A stretch of 64,000 nt of DNA, taken from the NCBI RefSeq assembly GCF_001426185.1, contig NZ_LMRP01000001.1, positions 722,765 to 786,764 of the forward strand, in the 5' to 3' direction. Shown here piece by piece: positions 33,496-41,663 of the stretch. The first letter of the stretch is position 1; each line of letters opens with the position of its first letter. Both the position numbers and the translations under genes were made by a program. This DNA is from Rhodococcus sp. Leaf247 (lineage in GTDB: Bacteria; Actinomycetota; Actinomycetes; Mycobacteriales; Mycobacteriaceae). The notes under the pieces were generated by a model. That model had not been told where the DNA came from, made no database searches, and saw nothing but the letters and a program-made list of their open reading frames with translations.

Positions 33496-33927
33496 TCAGG
33501 CCTTGACGCGAGACCGCGAGCCGTTTCGACGGAATGCACGGTCGACGCTGTACGTGCCCGATCCGACGGCGACGAGCAGCAGTGCGCCCGCACCCAGTGC
33601 GACGACGAGTTCCCAGCCGCCGTCGGTCACGAAGACACCCTTGTCCGCGTGCACGAAGACGAGGGCGCCGACCATGTCGACCACCAGCAGGATCGCTGCG
33701 ACGGACGTCAGCAGACCGAGGATCAGCAGGCCTCCGCCGATCAGTTCGACGAAGGTGGCGAAGTACGCGGAGACCTTCGGAGCGGGGATGCCGAGTCCCT
33801 CGAATCCGGCGGTGGTGGCATCGAGTCCGTTGGTGCTGAGCTTCTGCCAGCCGTGGGCGACGAAGACGACTCCCAGGGCGACGCGCGCGATGAGGGCGGC
33901 GATGTCTCGGACGACAGGTGTGTTCAC
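33496..33927 (-). CDS. DoxX-family membrane protein
   Basis: A 143-aa protein with four hydrophobic segments and the DoxX pattern LIARVALGVVFVAHGWQKLS near the N-terminus, then FATFVELIGGGLLILGLLTSVAAILLVVDM. DoxX proteins are quinone-linked or thiol-stress membrane proteins; the role here is unknown. I chose the GTG at 33927; an in-frame ATG at 33984 would add 19 hydrophilic residues. It lies 73 bp after the GntR gene on the same strand and may be its target. Confidence 0.82.
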   Translation of the reverse strand: MNTPVVRDIAALIARVALGVVFVAHGWQKLSTNGLDATTAGFEGLGIPAPKVSAYFATFVELIGGGLLILGLLTSVAAILLVVDMVGALVFVHADKGVFVTDGGWELVVALGAGALLLVAVGSGTYSVDRAFRRNGSRSRVKA

Positions 33928-34000
33928 GTCGGGGGCCTCGATTTTCGATGAGTAGGTCGGATCGGTCGGAGCCCACGATGACACACAGTTAGTTGAAGCG

Positions 34001-34363
34001 TCAACCTAACTCGCGTAGTGCGGTACGGACGTACTTCATCGCGACGTCGTCGTCGATTCCGGCGCGGCGAGCCGCCTTCACATAGGCCGTGGCCGCCAAC
34101 TGCACCGCCCCGGCGGACGGATCGCCCCCGGCTGCGACGAACGTGCCCGACCGTCCCCGCGTCTCGATCACGCCGTCCTTCTCGAGTTCGCGGTACGTCT
34201 TGGCGACGGTGTTCGGCGCCAACGTCAGCGTGTCCGCCAGTGCACGCACCGTGGGAAGCTTGGACCCCGCGATCAGGTCACCCGATCGCACCGCGGCGAC
34301 GATCTGCACCCGCAGCTGCTCGAAGGGTGCCGTCGCCGACCCGTCATCGATCGCGAACTTCAC
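34001..34363 (-). CDS. GntR-family transcriptional regulator (YtrA type)
   Basis: A 120-aa short GntR regulator: winged HTH with LRVQIVAAVRSGDLIAGSKLPTVRALADTLTLAPNTVAKTYREL (landmark at ~15-58) and GVIETRGRSGTFV, then a short helical tail, as in YtrA proteins, which lack a ligand domain. GTG start at 34363, preceded by GGGGGTAGGGCA. It is divergent from the ArsC-like gene by 26 bp and upstream of doxX, so it may control both. Confidence 0.88.
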   Translation of the reverse strand: MKFAIDDGSATAPFEQLRVQIVAAVRSGDLIAGSKLPTVRALADTLTLAPNTVAKTYRELEKDGVIETRGRSGTFVAAGGDPSAGAVQLAATAYVKAARRAGIDDDVAMKYVRTALRELG

Positions 34364-34389
34364 TGCCCTACCCCCGTCATACTTGCTCC

Positions 34390-34734
34390 ATGTCAGTGAC
34401 GATCTATCACAACCCGCGCTGCGGGACCTCACGTACCGTCCTCGCGACCATCCGCGACGCCGGAATCGAGCCGACCGTCGTCAAGTATCTCGAGACTCCC
34501 CCCGACGAGGACACACTTCGCCGTCTCATCGCCGATGCGGGCCTCACGCCCGGCACCGCCGTCCGTAAGCGCGAGACCGTGTACAAGGAACTCGCTCTGG
34601 CCGAGGCCGACGACGAGACCGTCCTGCGGGCGATGCTCGACAATCCGATCCTCATCGAGCGGCCCTTCGTCGTCACCGACCGCGGAACGATCCTCGCGCG
34701 CCCGGCCGCCACCGTGACGTCCGTTCTGAGCTAG
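34390..34734 (+). CDS. ArsC-family (glutaredoxin-dependent) arsenate-reductase-like protein
   Basis: A 114-aa thioredoxin-fold protein. The N-terminal YHNPRCGTSR puts the nucleophilic Cys at residue 11, and the C-terminal NPILIERPFVVTD motif holds the Arg that binds arsenate in E. coli ArsC. This supports arsenate reductase or a related Yffb/Spx-type reductase. No arsenite efflux pump or ArsR lies nearby, so function in arsenic resistance is uncertain. It converges on arcA with 5 bp between stops. Confidence 0.82.
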   Translation: MSVTIYHNPRCGTSRTVLATIRDAGIEPTVVKYLETPPDEDTLRRLIADAGLTPGTAVRKRETVYKELALAEADDETVLRAMLDNPILIERPFVVTDRGTILARPAATVTSVLS

Positions 34735-34739
34735 TCCCG

Positions 34740-35957
34740 CTAGGCGAGGGGGTCGCGGGAGACCGGGCAGGACATGCAGCGCGGCCCCCCGCGACCGGAC
34801 CCCAGTTCGGACCCGGAGATCCGCAGCACCTCGATGCCGGACGCCTCGAGCCGCGCGTTGGTCTCGACGTTGCGCTCGTAGGCGACGACGACTCCGGGAG
34901 CCAGCGCGAGCGTGTTGTTCCCGTCGTCCCACTGCTCGCGCTCGGCCGTCACGTTGTCCAACCCGGTGTCGATGACCCGTAGCTTCCCGATACCCATCGC
35001 GTCGGCAGCCGCGTCGAGGAACGGACTGGCGCCCACGATGGACACCCCGCTGTCTTCCCGTCGGATCGTGAACGCGGACAACGTGTCCTGGATGATCGGG
35101 TACATCACGACGGCGTCCGTGTCGACCATCGTGCATACCGTGTCCAGATGCATCGAGGCCCGCTCCTGCGCGATGGGCACCACCAGGACGGTGTGGGCCA
35201 ACTCGTCGTCGAACAGGCTGCGCGCCAACGCTTCCGCCCCGGCCGGTGTCGTGCGCTCCCCCACGCCGACCGCCACGACACCCGGCGCCAGGAGCAGGAC
35301 GTCGCCGCCCTCGACCGGGGCGGTGTGCGATTCGTAGGCGCGACGGACTCCGAGGAACCGGGGGTGGAACGCGTAGATCAGATCGGTCAGCGACGTCTCG
35401 CGGGATCGAGCGCGCAACGCGAGCGACGTGATGGCCACCCGCTTCTGGATCCAGAACGAGGAGTCGCGGGTGAACAGGAGATTCGGGAGCGGTTCGATGA
35501 CGAAGTCCGCGCCGTGATGCATACGCCGGACGAGGGAGACGCCCGAGTCGTCGGCGACCGGCAGTTCGTCGAACGTCATGCCGGCCATCAGCACGGTCGC
35601 CAACTGCGGCGCAGGAAGTCCGCGGAGGTAGGTCGCCAGATCGCGGGCGAGGACATGGCCCAGACGCCGGGGGTCCACCGCCGCGGACACACCCTGCACC
35701 CGGGCAGCCCCACTGCGTTCCAGAGTCTCCGTCAGCAGGTCGCCCAGGAGGAGTACTTCGACTCCTCTATCGGTCAGGAGTTGCGCGAACGCATCGTGCT
35801 CGTCCCGCGCTCGATCGACCCAGGGCAGACCGTCGAACAGCAACTGGTCGTTGTTGCGCGGGGTCAGGCGACGGAGTTCGTCGCCGGGGCGGTGCAGCAT
35901 CACCGTGCGGAGCGTGCCCACCTCGGAATCGGCGCCGAGCGGCGGCGTGAACGTCAT
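34740..35957 (-). CDS. arcA: Arginine deiminase
   Basis: Hydrolyses arginine to citrulline and ammonia. From ATG 35957 the product is 405 aa. Guanidino-modifying-enzyme motifs are present: FTRDSSFWI (~165), EGGDVLLL (~223), [11 protein letters not shown] with the catalytic His (~277) and the C-terminal [12 protein letters not shown] with nucleophilic Cys at ~397. No ornithine transcarbamylase, carbamate kinase or arginine/ornithine antiporter is adjacent, so the full ADI pathway is not encoded here. The start overlaps the SDR stop (ATGA). Mtb arcA (Rv1001) has the same context. Confidence 0.95.
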   Translation of the reverse strand: MTFTPPLGADSEVGTLRTVMLHRPGDELRRLTPRNNDQLLFDGLPWVDRARDEHDAFAQLLTDRGVEVLLLGDLLTETLERSGAARVQGVSAAVDPRRLGHVLARDLATYLRGLPAPQLATVLMAGMTFDELPVADDSGVSLVRRMHHGADFVIEPLPNLLFTRDSSFWIQKRVAITSLALRARSRETSLTDLIYAFHPRFLGVRRAYESHTAPVEGGDVLLLAPGVVAVGVGERTTPAGAEALARSLFDDELAHTVLVVPIAQERASMHLDTVCTMVDTDAVVMYPIIQDTLSAFTIRREDSGVSIVGASPFLDAAADAMGIGKLRVIDTGLDNVTAEREQWDDGNNTLALAPGVVVAYERNVETNARLEASGIEVLRISGSELGSGRGGPRCMSCPVSRDPLA

Positions 35958-36859
35958 CGGCGTCTCCCGCGACGCGGGGGTTTCAGCAACGACGAGAAGT
36001 GGTCGTTCGCGGCCTGCATGGCGACCTCGTAGGGCAGGGCGAACTTGCGGGCGACCCAGTATCCGACGCGAATGTCGTTGCTGGAGTAGATGAGGAAGTG
36101 CCGCCGGGCCATCCCGGTGAGAATCTTCTCGGCCACCACCTCGGGCGAGACGGCACGCTTGTCGAAGCGCGCCGCCAGCTTCGCCACTCGCGGTTCGCTC
36201 CGGTCGACCCCGGCGATCTGGACGGTGTCCACCAGCGGAGTCCGCACGGCGCCGGGCACGACCAGGCTCACGCCGATGCCGTGGCGCGCCAGGTCGAACC
36301 GGAGCACCTCCGACATTCCCCGCACGCCGAACTTGCTCGCGCTGTACGCGGCATGCCAGGGGTAGGCCAACAGCCCGGCGGAGGACGACACGTTGACCAG
36401 ATGCCCACCACGACCCGCGGTAACCATCGGCGGCACGAACGATTCGACGACATGGATCGGGCCCATCAGGTTCACATCGACGAGCGCCTTCCACGTCTCG
36501 TGAGCCATGTTCTCCACGGTGCCCCACGCGGAGATACCGGCGATGTTCATGACGACGTCGACGCTGCCGACCTCGGCATGCACCGCGTCGGCGAAGTCAC
36601 GAACCTGCTCGTACTCCGAGACGTCCAGGGCCCGACTCGACACGACCGTGCCTCCCGCGTCCGTGATGTCGCGGACCGTCCGGTCCAGGCCGGCCTCGGC
36701 GATATCCGTGAGGACCATCCGCGCGCCTCTCGACGCCGCCTCGAGCGCGGTCGCGCGGCCGATTCCGCTGGCTGCACCGGTGACGAGAACGATCGCCCCG
36801 CGCAGATCGGCCATCGACCGGCCGGCCTTCCTGTATCCACCCAATCTGCCCAGCACCAT
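35954..36859 (-). CDS. Short-chain dehydrogenase/reductase
   Basis: A 301-aa classical SDR with cofactor loop TGAASGIG (~28-35), NIAGIS (~104), the catalytic Ser in VNVSSSAG and Tyr/Lys in YSASKFG (~172-178). The C-terminal extension (~240-301) with [25 protein letters not shown] resembles mycobacterial SDRs of unknown substrate. Starts at 36859 or 36814 (MADLRG) are both preceded by purine-rich sites. The stop overlaps the arcA start, so the two are coupled; the metabolic link is unknown. Confidence 0.88.
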   Translation of the reverse strand: MVLGRLGGYRKAGRSMADLRGAIVLVTGAASGIGRATALEAASRGARMVLTDIAEAGLDRTVRDITDAGGTVVSSRALDVSEYEQVRDFADAVHAEVGSVDVVMNIAGISAWGTVENMAHETWKALVDVNLMGPIHVVESFVPPMVTAGRGGHLVNVSSSAGLLAYPWHAAYSASKFGVRGMSEVLRFDLARHGIGVSLVVPGAVRTPLVDTVQIAGVDRSEPRVAKLAARFDKRAVSPEVVAEKILTGMARRHFLIYSSNDIRVGYWVARKFALPYEVAMQAANDHFSSLLKPPRRGRRR

Positions 36860-36959
36860 GCGGGTTCGGCCTCTCGTCGGTGGATATCGACACTACCGCG
36901 CCGACCGACGCGTGGTCCGACTTGTCAGAGCCGCGGGCGGCGGCGCAGACTTTCCCACC

Positions 36960-37559
36960 ATGGCGTTGATCTCGAAGGGCTTCGTGGGCCGCAGGCGCGG
37001 CGACGACGGACGCACTCCCCCCGGCCAGTACCTCACCAAGGACTTCCCGGTGCTCGCGATCGGGCCCGCGCCCGTCGTTGCGACCGACACGTGGTCGTTC
37101 TCCGTCACGTCGGAAAGTGGGGAGACGCGCGAGTGGACGTGGGACGAGTTCGCCGCGCTCCCCCACGAGACGCCGACCGTCGACATCCACTGCGTCACCA
37201 AGTGGTCGAAGCTCGACACCAGCTGGAACGGCGTCAGCCTCGACCTCCTCCTCGACGGCATGGATACCGACGCCGGGTACGTGGTGGTCCACGGGTACGA
37301 CGGGTACACCACCAACCTTCCGCTCGAGGATCTCCGCGACGGAAAGGCTTGGGTGGTCACCGAATTCGACGGGGCGCCCCTGACGCGCGAACACGGCGGC
37401 CCCGCGCGGCTCCTCGTCCCGCACCTGTATTTCTGGAAGTCCGCGAAGTGGGTCTCACGTATCGAGCTGACGGTGGACAACGAGCAGGGTTTCTGGGAGC
37501 GCGGCGGCTATCACGACTACGGAGATCCGTGGCGCGAGCAGCGTTACCAGGGCGACTGA
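36960..37559 (+). CDS. Molybdopterin-dependent oxidoreductase, sulfite-oxidase fold
   Basis: A 199-aa single-domain member of the oxidoreductase molybdopterin-binding family, like YedY/MsrP-type proteins. Cofactor-binding landmarks are PTVDIHCVTKWSKLDTSWNGV, with the Mo-ligating Cys in HCVTKW near residue 80, and the HGYDGYTTNLPLEDL segment. There is no Tat signal, so it is likely cytoplasmic. The next gene, a flavin reductase, begins 1 nt after its stop and is probably its electron partner. Substrate unknown. Confidence 0.88.
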   Translation: MALISKGFVGRRRGDDGRTPPGQYLTKDFPVLAIGPAPVVATDTWSFSVTSESGETREWTWDEFAALPHETPTVDIHCVTKWSKLDTSWNGVSLDLLLDGMDTDAGYVVVHGYDGYTTNLPLEDLRDGKAWVVTEFDGAPLTREHGGPARLLVPHLYFWKSAKWVSRIELTVDNEQGFWERGGYHDYGDPWREQRYQGD

Positions 37560-37560
37560 C

Positions 37561-38304
37561 GTGACGGGAGCACACCCGTGGCTCGTCGCGACGGTCGAGT
37601 CCGTTCGCCGCGAGACACCGTCCGCGTCCACCCTCGTCCTCGACGTCGACGGCTGGCCCGGACATCAGGCCGGCCAACACGTGGACGTCAAACTCACCGC
37701 GGAGGACGGGTACAGCGCTCAGCGCAGCTACTCGTTGGCGTCGGCACCCGACGGGTCCTCCCGTGTGGAGATCGCGGTGCAGAACGTGTCCGACGGAGAA
37801 GTGTCGCCGTACCTCGTCGGGAACGTCGAGGTCGGTGACCGGTTCGAGATCCGCGGTCCCATCGGCCGGTGGTTCGTCTGGCGCCCCTCGCGACCCGACG
37901 AGACGCCGTCTCCCCCGATCCTGCTCATCGGCGGCGGGTCGGGCATCGTCCCGCTCCGTGCGATGGTGCGTGCGCAGGCGTCCGCCACAGGTGGCCGGGT
38001 GCCCTTCCGGGTGCTCTACTCCGTGCGGGAACCGGCCGAGGTGTACTTCGAGCAGGAGTGGGCTCATCCGCCTCCCGGTGTCGACGTGACCACTCTCTTC
38101 ACGCGTCGCGCACCTGCGGGGTCGACCCGACCTCTGGGCCGCATCACGGTCGAGGACCTCGACGCCCACGGGTGGCCGGCCGAGTTCGAGCCGCGGTGCT
38201 ACATCTGCGGTCCCACCAGCTTCGTCGACACGGTCGCGGACATGCTGGTCGCCCGAGGACACTCCGCAGCGAACATCCGCACGGAGCGCTTCGGTCCCAG
38301 CTGA
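37561..38304 (+). CDS. FAD/NAD(P)-binding ferredoxin-reductase-type oxidoreductase
   Basis: A 247-aa reductase of the ferredoxin-NADP reductase family without an iron-sulfur domain. FAD-binding is shown by QRSYSLAS (~57-64), NAD(P) binding by IGGGSGIVPLRAM (~122-134) and the C-terminal CYICGPTSFVDTVADML. GTG start 1 nt after the molybdo-enzyme stop indicates one transcript and a shared reaction, with this protein passing electrons between NAD(P)H and the molybdenum centre. Such pairs occur widely in actinobacteria. Confidence 0.9.
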   Translation: MTGAHPWLVATVESVRRETPSASTLVLDVDGWPGHQAGQHVDVKLTAEDGYSAQRSYSLASAPDGSSRVEIAVQNVSDGEVSPYLVGNVEVGDRFEIRGPIGRWFVWRPSRPDETPSPPILLIGGGSGIVPLRAMVRAQASATGGRVPFRVLYSVREPAEVYFEQEWAHPPPGVDVTTLFTRRAPAGSTRPLGRITVEDLDAHGWPAEFEPRCYICGPTSFVDTVADMLVARGHSAANIRTERFGPS

Positions 38305-38337
38305 TCGGGGTGCACGAGAATCAGAGGCGCACGAGGA

Positions 38338-38526
38338 TCAGAGGCGCGTGGTCATCTCGTCCTGGTACTCACGCACCGTCCGCTCGATGCGGGACGCGTC
38401 GTCCTCCGCACCCCGCCGGCGCGCGTCGTCGGCGCGCGACTGCAGGACCCGGATGGCCTTCCGCAGTTCGTTGTCCGACATCCTGCGTCCGGATGTCGCA
38501 CGTTCCTGCGTGGCGGCGTCGTTCAT
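38338..38526 (-). CDS. Small charged hypothetical protein
   Basis: A 62-aa soluble protein rich in Arg, Asp and Glu, largely helical (NELRKAIRVLQSRADDARRRG, then DASRIERTVREYQDE), probably a short coiled coil. ATG at 38526 with GGAGG about 5 nt upstream. I do not recognise a family. It lies between the reductase gene (convergent) and the TetR gene (same strand). Confidence 0.6.
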   Translation of the reverse strand: MNDAATQERATSGRRMSDNELRKAIRVLQSRADDARRRGAEDDASRIERTVREYQDEMTTRL

Positions 38527-38618
38527 GATGTCCTCCCGAGTTCACCGAGCGACCGGGCCACGTGTGTGACCCGCATCACTGCAGTGTGCTCTCGTCGGAC
38601 GCTGCGCGCCAGTACTCG

Positions 38619-39296
38619 TCAGTGGTCGACGGAGACCTCGGTGGTCGAACGATCGCGGACGAAGCTGGACAGGCTCCGCGAGGCGAACTCGCGGAAGTAC
38701 GGGAGCTTGGCCGGCGGCACGAGCGAGGGAAGAATCGTGTGCCAGACCTGCTCCATGCGCACCGCGGCTCCGTCGAGACGGGCGGTGCCCTCGGCGACCA
38801 TGAGAACGCCGCTCAGCATCTCGGAGACCAGGCAGGACGCCGTCTCGGAGTCGAGGGAGTCGATCACGTCACCGTGCTCGATGGCGCGCTCGAACAGGTG
38901 GGAGAATATGTTCTGCCATGTACCGAAGACACTGCCGCGCGAGGGATCCGGAGCGTCCACCTCGAGCTGGAGCCGGTACATGATGCGCACCAAGTTGTCC
39001 GTATTGGCAAGGTCGAGAACAGAGTACGTGATGCCGATGACGGATTCCAGTGCGGGAGAACGGCTGTCGACCATTCCGGTGCACGCGGCGGCCACACGCT
39101 CACGACCCTCGTCGACCAGCGCGCGCGCCAGTTCTTCCTTCGAGGCGAAGTGGAAGTAGAGAGCACCCTTGGTGACTCCCGACTCGGCGGAGACCTGACT
39201 CAGGGTCGCCGTGGCATGACCGACCCGGAGGAACAGATCGGCAGCAGCCCGGAGGGCCGCAGACCGCGTTGCCTCTGCACGTAATTGCCTGACCAT
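38619..39296 (-). CDS. TetR-family regulator resembling gamma-butyrolactone receptors (ScbR/ArpA type)
   Basis: A 225-aa TetR repressor. Its N-terminus, VRQLRAEATRSAALRAAADLF, and HTH VSAESGVTKGALYFHFASKEELARALV (landmark at ~36-62) closely follow the ScbR/ArpA pattern, in which KGALYFHF and the VRQLRAE start are typical. The C-terminal ligand domain has LVSEMLSGVLMVAEGT near 165-180 in place of the receptor CxxxGT segment, so ligand class is unproven. No gene for a butyrolactone synthase (AfsA) is in the window. ATG at 39296. A candidate operator lies ~200 bp upstream. Confidence 0.78.
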   Translation of the reverse strand: MVRQLRAEATRSAALRAAADLFLRVGHATATLSQVSAESGVTKGALYFHFASKEELARALVDEGRERVAAACTGMVDSRSPALESVIGITYSVLDLANTDNLVRIMYRLQLEVDAPDPSRGSVFGTWQNIFSHLFERAIEHGDVIDSLDSETASCLVSEMLSGVLMVAEGTARLDGAAVRMEQVWHTILPSLVPPAKLPYFREFASRSLSSFVRDRSTTEVSVDH

Positions 39297-39379
39297 TGTT
39301 GCTCCCCACTCGGTGACGCGCGTCCGGACGACTCGCCCGGACCGCAGGTATGAATCCCGTGCCACACCCTTCTGCTGCG

Positions 39380-39389
39380 CATGATCATG
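39380..39389. promoter_or_regulatory. Perfect palindrome upstream of the TetR gene
   Basis: CATGATCATG is a 10-bp perfect palindrome 84 bp upstream of the TetR start, inside a 267-bp gene-free stretch (39297-39563). It could be part of an operator. No other support. Confidence 0.3.
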
Positions 39390-39493
39390 ATAGGCACACG
39401 ACAGTGCTGATCGTCGCCACAAGAATGCACTCGAGACAAAATCACAATAACCCGGGGCGCGATAGCGAGTGCCTGCACCGCTAGCGTTGTTTC

Positions 39494-39513
39494 TACTCGT
39501 CGGTAGGTATGTA
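39494..39513. promoter_or_regulatory. Candidate butyrolactone-receptor-type operator (ARE-like)
   Basis: CTACTCGTCGGTAGGTATGT contains CGTCGGTAGGT (39498-39508), matching 9 of 11 positions of the half-site I recall for ArpA-family receptors, GG(T/C)CGGT(A/T)(T/C)G(T/G). The flanking CTAC/GTAG gives partial dyad symmetry. It lies between the ScbR-like gene and the GyrI-like pair. Confidence 0.4.
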
Positions 39514-39563
39514 AAAGTGCGTCAATCGTTCACCACGTTCGAACTCGCCCGCGACGGCAGAGG

Positions 39564-40001
39564 TCACTGCAGGAGGACGGAGACGAAGATTTCGACGTTG
39601 CCGTCGGGCGAGAGACACTCGAATTCGGCGCCACCCGCCCGGACGATCGATCCGTCGGCAAGCGCATCCTCGACCTGGGACCAGGCATCCTCGGCTCGAT
39701 CCGGGAGCGTCATGGACGGTGCGAAGACCGCGTACGCGCCGGACGGAACGGTCACGAAGACGTCGCCGACGGGCACATCGTCCGTACCGGCGCGAGGGAC
39801 GCCGACGACCACGTTGGTCACGCCCCTCTGATCGGGGACGTAAACGGTGTAGATGTCCGCACCCTCCGGCTCACGCTCGCGGATGCGTTCGCGCATGAAG
39901 ACGACCAGGTCACCGGCCGACCCCTCGGGGCCCGCCTCGATGCCGGGCGCGACCAGTCCGCCGAACAGCACGCTCGGACGAGCGATCAACCGGAATGTCA
40001 T
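39564..40001 (-). CDS. GyrI-like / effector-binding-domain small protein (copy 2)
   Basis: A 145-aa soluble protein with alternating beta strands in the pattern of AraC-type effector-binding (GyrI-like, SHS2) domains: VFMRERIRE helix, IYTVYVPDQRGVTNVVVGV, then VFVTVPSGAYAVFAPS and a C-terminal FECLSPDGNVEIFVSVLL strand pair. No DNA-binding domain is attached. ATG at 40001 overlaps the stop of the similar upstream gene (ATGA). The fold assignment is weaker for this copy than for its partner. Such stand-alone domains bind hydrophobic or cationic ligands. Confidence 0.6.
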   Translation of the reverse strand: MTFRLIARPSVLFGGLVAPGIEAGPEGSAGDLVVFMRERIREREPEGADIYTVYVPDQRGVTNVVVGVPRAGTDDVPVGDVFVTVPSGAYAVFAPSMTLPDRAEDAWSQVEDALADGSIVRAGGAEFECLSPDGNVEIFVSVLLQ

Positions 40002-40450
40002 TCGGCACTTCCGGGAGCGGCTACCGGCACGAACATCTCGATCTTGTACGCGTGGGGATAGACCTCGAACTCGCCCGTGTAGGCACGACGGAACGACCCG
40101 ATCTCTTCGGCATGGGTGATTTCGTTCCACAATGTCGTGAGGACCTGTGGGAAATTGCCCACCGCGGAGAATTTCGCATAGCGACCGGCGGGCACCCTCG
40201 CGACGATATGTCCGCGCCGGACGTCACCGTCGGCTACTCGATATCCGACGATCTGCGTGCTGTACGACCCGATGGCGGGAACGAAGTCGGTATAGATCGA
40301 TCCGAGGGGTTCACCGATGTCCTGATTGAGAATGCCGGACCACGCCCGCTCGAGATTCTTGTCGTACAGCGAGCCCAGCGCCCGTTTCGGACTGCGCACA
40401 GGCAGGCCGGCAACCCACGTTTCCGCGAGTTCGACGAATTCGATTGACAT
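39998..40450 (-). CDS. GyrI-like / effector-binding-domain small protein (copy 1)
   Basis: A 150-aa protein beginning SIEFVELAETWVAGLPVR with the family features WSGILNQDIGEPLGSIYTDF, YRVADGD, VARVPAGRYAKFSAVGNF and a terminal EVYPHAYKIEMFVPV strand. These match stand-alone AraC effector-binding-domain proteins. It overlaps the next, similar gene by 4 nt, suggesting an old tandem duplication or a two-subunit binder. The pair lies between an ScbR-like repressor and an EamA exporter, on the same strand as both. Confidence 0.72.
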   Translation of the reverse strand: MSIEFVELAETWVAGLPVRSPKRALGSLYDKNLERAWSGILNQDIGEPLGSIYTDFVPAIGSYSTQIVGYRVADGDVRRGHIVARVPAGRYAKFSAVGNFPQVLTTLWNEITHAEEIGSFRRAYTGEFEVYPHAYKIEMFVPVAAPGSAE

Positions 40451-40585
40451 GGCGGGCTCCACTAGAACGGATGGCTGTTCGCGTGATGGCACCTGCACCC
40501 GACCGGTGAGCGACACTCGCGTCCCCGCCCGAGAGAAGTGTCATCTGTCGAATACCACTACGCAACCACACCATACAGTGCCGAC

Positions 40586-41557
40586 TCAGGGCAGAACGGA
40601 TACCCCACGAGATCCGTCCATTCCTGTGGGTACCGGTGCCGTCGCCTGCAGCGTCGGCGCCTCGGCACGCCACTGCACGACGGCCGCGCCGACCAGAATC
40701 GCTGCACCACCGATCATTTGAACGAACGACACGGTCTCTCCCAACAGGATCCAGGCCGCGGCGACCGCGCACAGCACCTCCACCAGCGCAATCACCGATG
40801 CTGTCGACGCGCCCAGTGCGCGGGACGCCATGATTCCCACCGCATAGGCGACAGCGGCGCTGACGAACGCCAGTACCGCCACGGCAGTCCACCACGGAAA
40901 TGCGCGACCACTGAGTTCCACATCGGCGGTAGACGCCTGCAGCGACACCATTCCCAACATTCCGGCCGCTGCCACCACAATGGCGCCCACAGCCAAACCG
41001 GCAGCCGAGAGGACCAGCGGATCGACGGCATCACCCTGACGGGCGGACACGACGAAATAGAACGCGAGGCATACCGCGGCGGACAGACCCCACAGGACGC
41101 CCACCGGATCGAACACCGCACCGTCGAACACGTTGAGCACCACCAACGCTCCGCTCAGCGACAGCACCACGCCCACCAGCGTCGTCCAGCGGGGGCGTCG
41201 TCGAGTACTGATCCACACCCACCCGATCACGAGCACCGGGCCCAGGTACTCGAGCATCAACGCCACCCCGACCGAAAGGTGTTGTATTGCATTGAAGAAA
41301 CACACTTGCGCGCCCGCCACGGCTATCACGCCGTACGCGATGACGGTGACGGGCGCCGACCGCAGTCCTGCTACCGCGCTTCTGCGCAACAGTGCGATCA
41401 CCGGCAGCAGGATCACCGCACCACCGACGATGCGTGCGAGCACGGCCGCTTCCGGTGACCAGCCGGCGTCGGTCAACGCCTTGGCGAAGGGGCCGGACAT
41501 ACCGAACGAGAGCGCCGACACGATGGCGAACGCCACGCCGGAACGGGAAGACAGCAT
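40586..41557 (-). CDS. EamA/DMT-family transporter (RhtA-like)
   Basis: A 323-aa drug/metabolite exporter with ten hydrophobic segments and two EamA repeats. Landmarks are SALSFGMSGPFAKAL (helix 1), LMLEYLGPVLVIGWVW (~100) and the second-repeat ending STASVIALVEVLCAVAAAWILLGE near 265. The pattern resembles RhtA/threonine-homoserine exporters. ATG 41557; 11 codons further up is an alternative. It is divergent from the CGNR regulator, a common regulator-transporter pairing. Confidence 0.86.
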   Translation of the reverse strand: MLSSRSGVAFAIVSALSFGMSGPFAKALTDAGWSPEAAVLARIVGGAVILLPVIALLRRSAVAGLRSAPVTVIAYGVIAVAGAQVCFFNAIQHLSVGVALMLEYLGPVLVIGWVWISTRRRPRWTTLVGVVLSLSGALVVLNVFDGAVFDPVGVLWGLSAAVCLAFYFVVSARQGDAVDPLVLSAAGLAVGAIVVAAAGMLGMVSLQASTADVELSGRAFPWWTAVAVLAFVSAAVAYAVGIMASRALGASTASVIALVEVLCAVAAAWILLGETVSFVQMIGGAAILVGAAVVQWRAEAPTLQATAPVPTGMDGSRGVSVLP

Positions 41558-41608
41558 GGAGGCGCCTTTCGCGGACGTCGGTCGTGTCACGACCGAACTG
41601 TAGATTGG

Positions 41609-41663
41609 TCATGACACTAGAGACACGGAAGGTCACGAGTCAAATGCTTTTCACTCATGACAC
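41609..41663. promoter_or_regulatory. Repeated TCATGACAC operator candidate at the EamA/CGNR divergent promoter
   Basis: TCATGACAC occurs at 41610-41618 and again at 41655-41663; GTGTCACGAC at 41584-41593 is a further inverted copy of the TGACAC core. The first copy includes the palindrome GTCATGAC (41609-41616) and starts four bases after a TAGATT -10-like element (41601-41606), so a bound protein would cover the transcription start. Confidence 0.5.
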
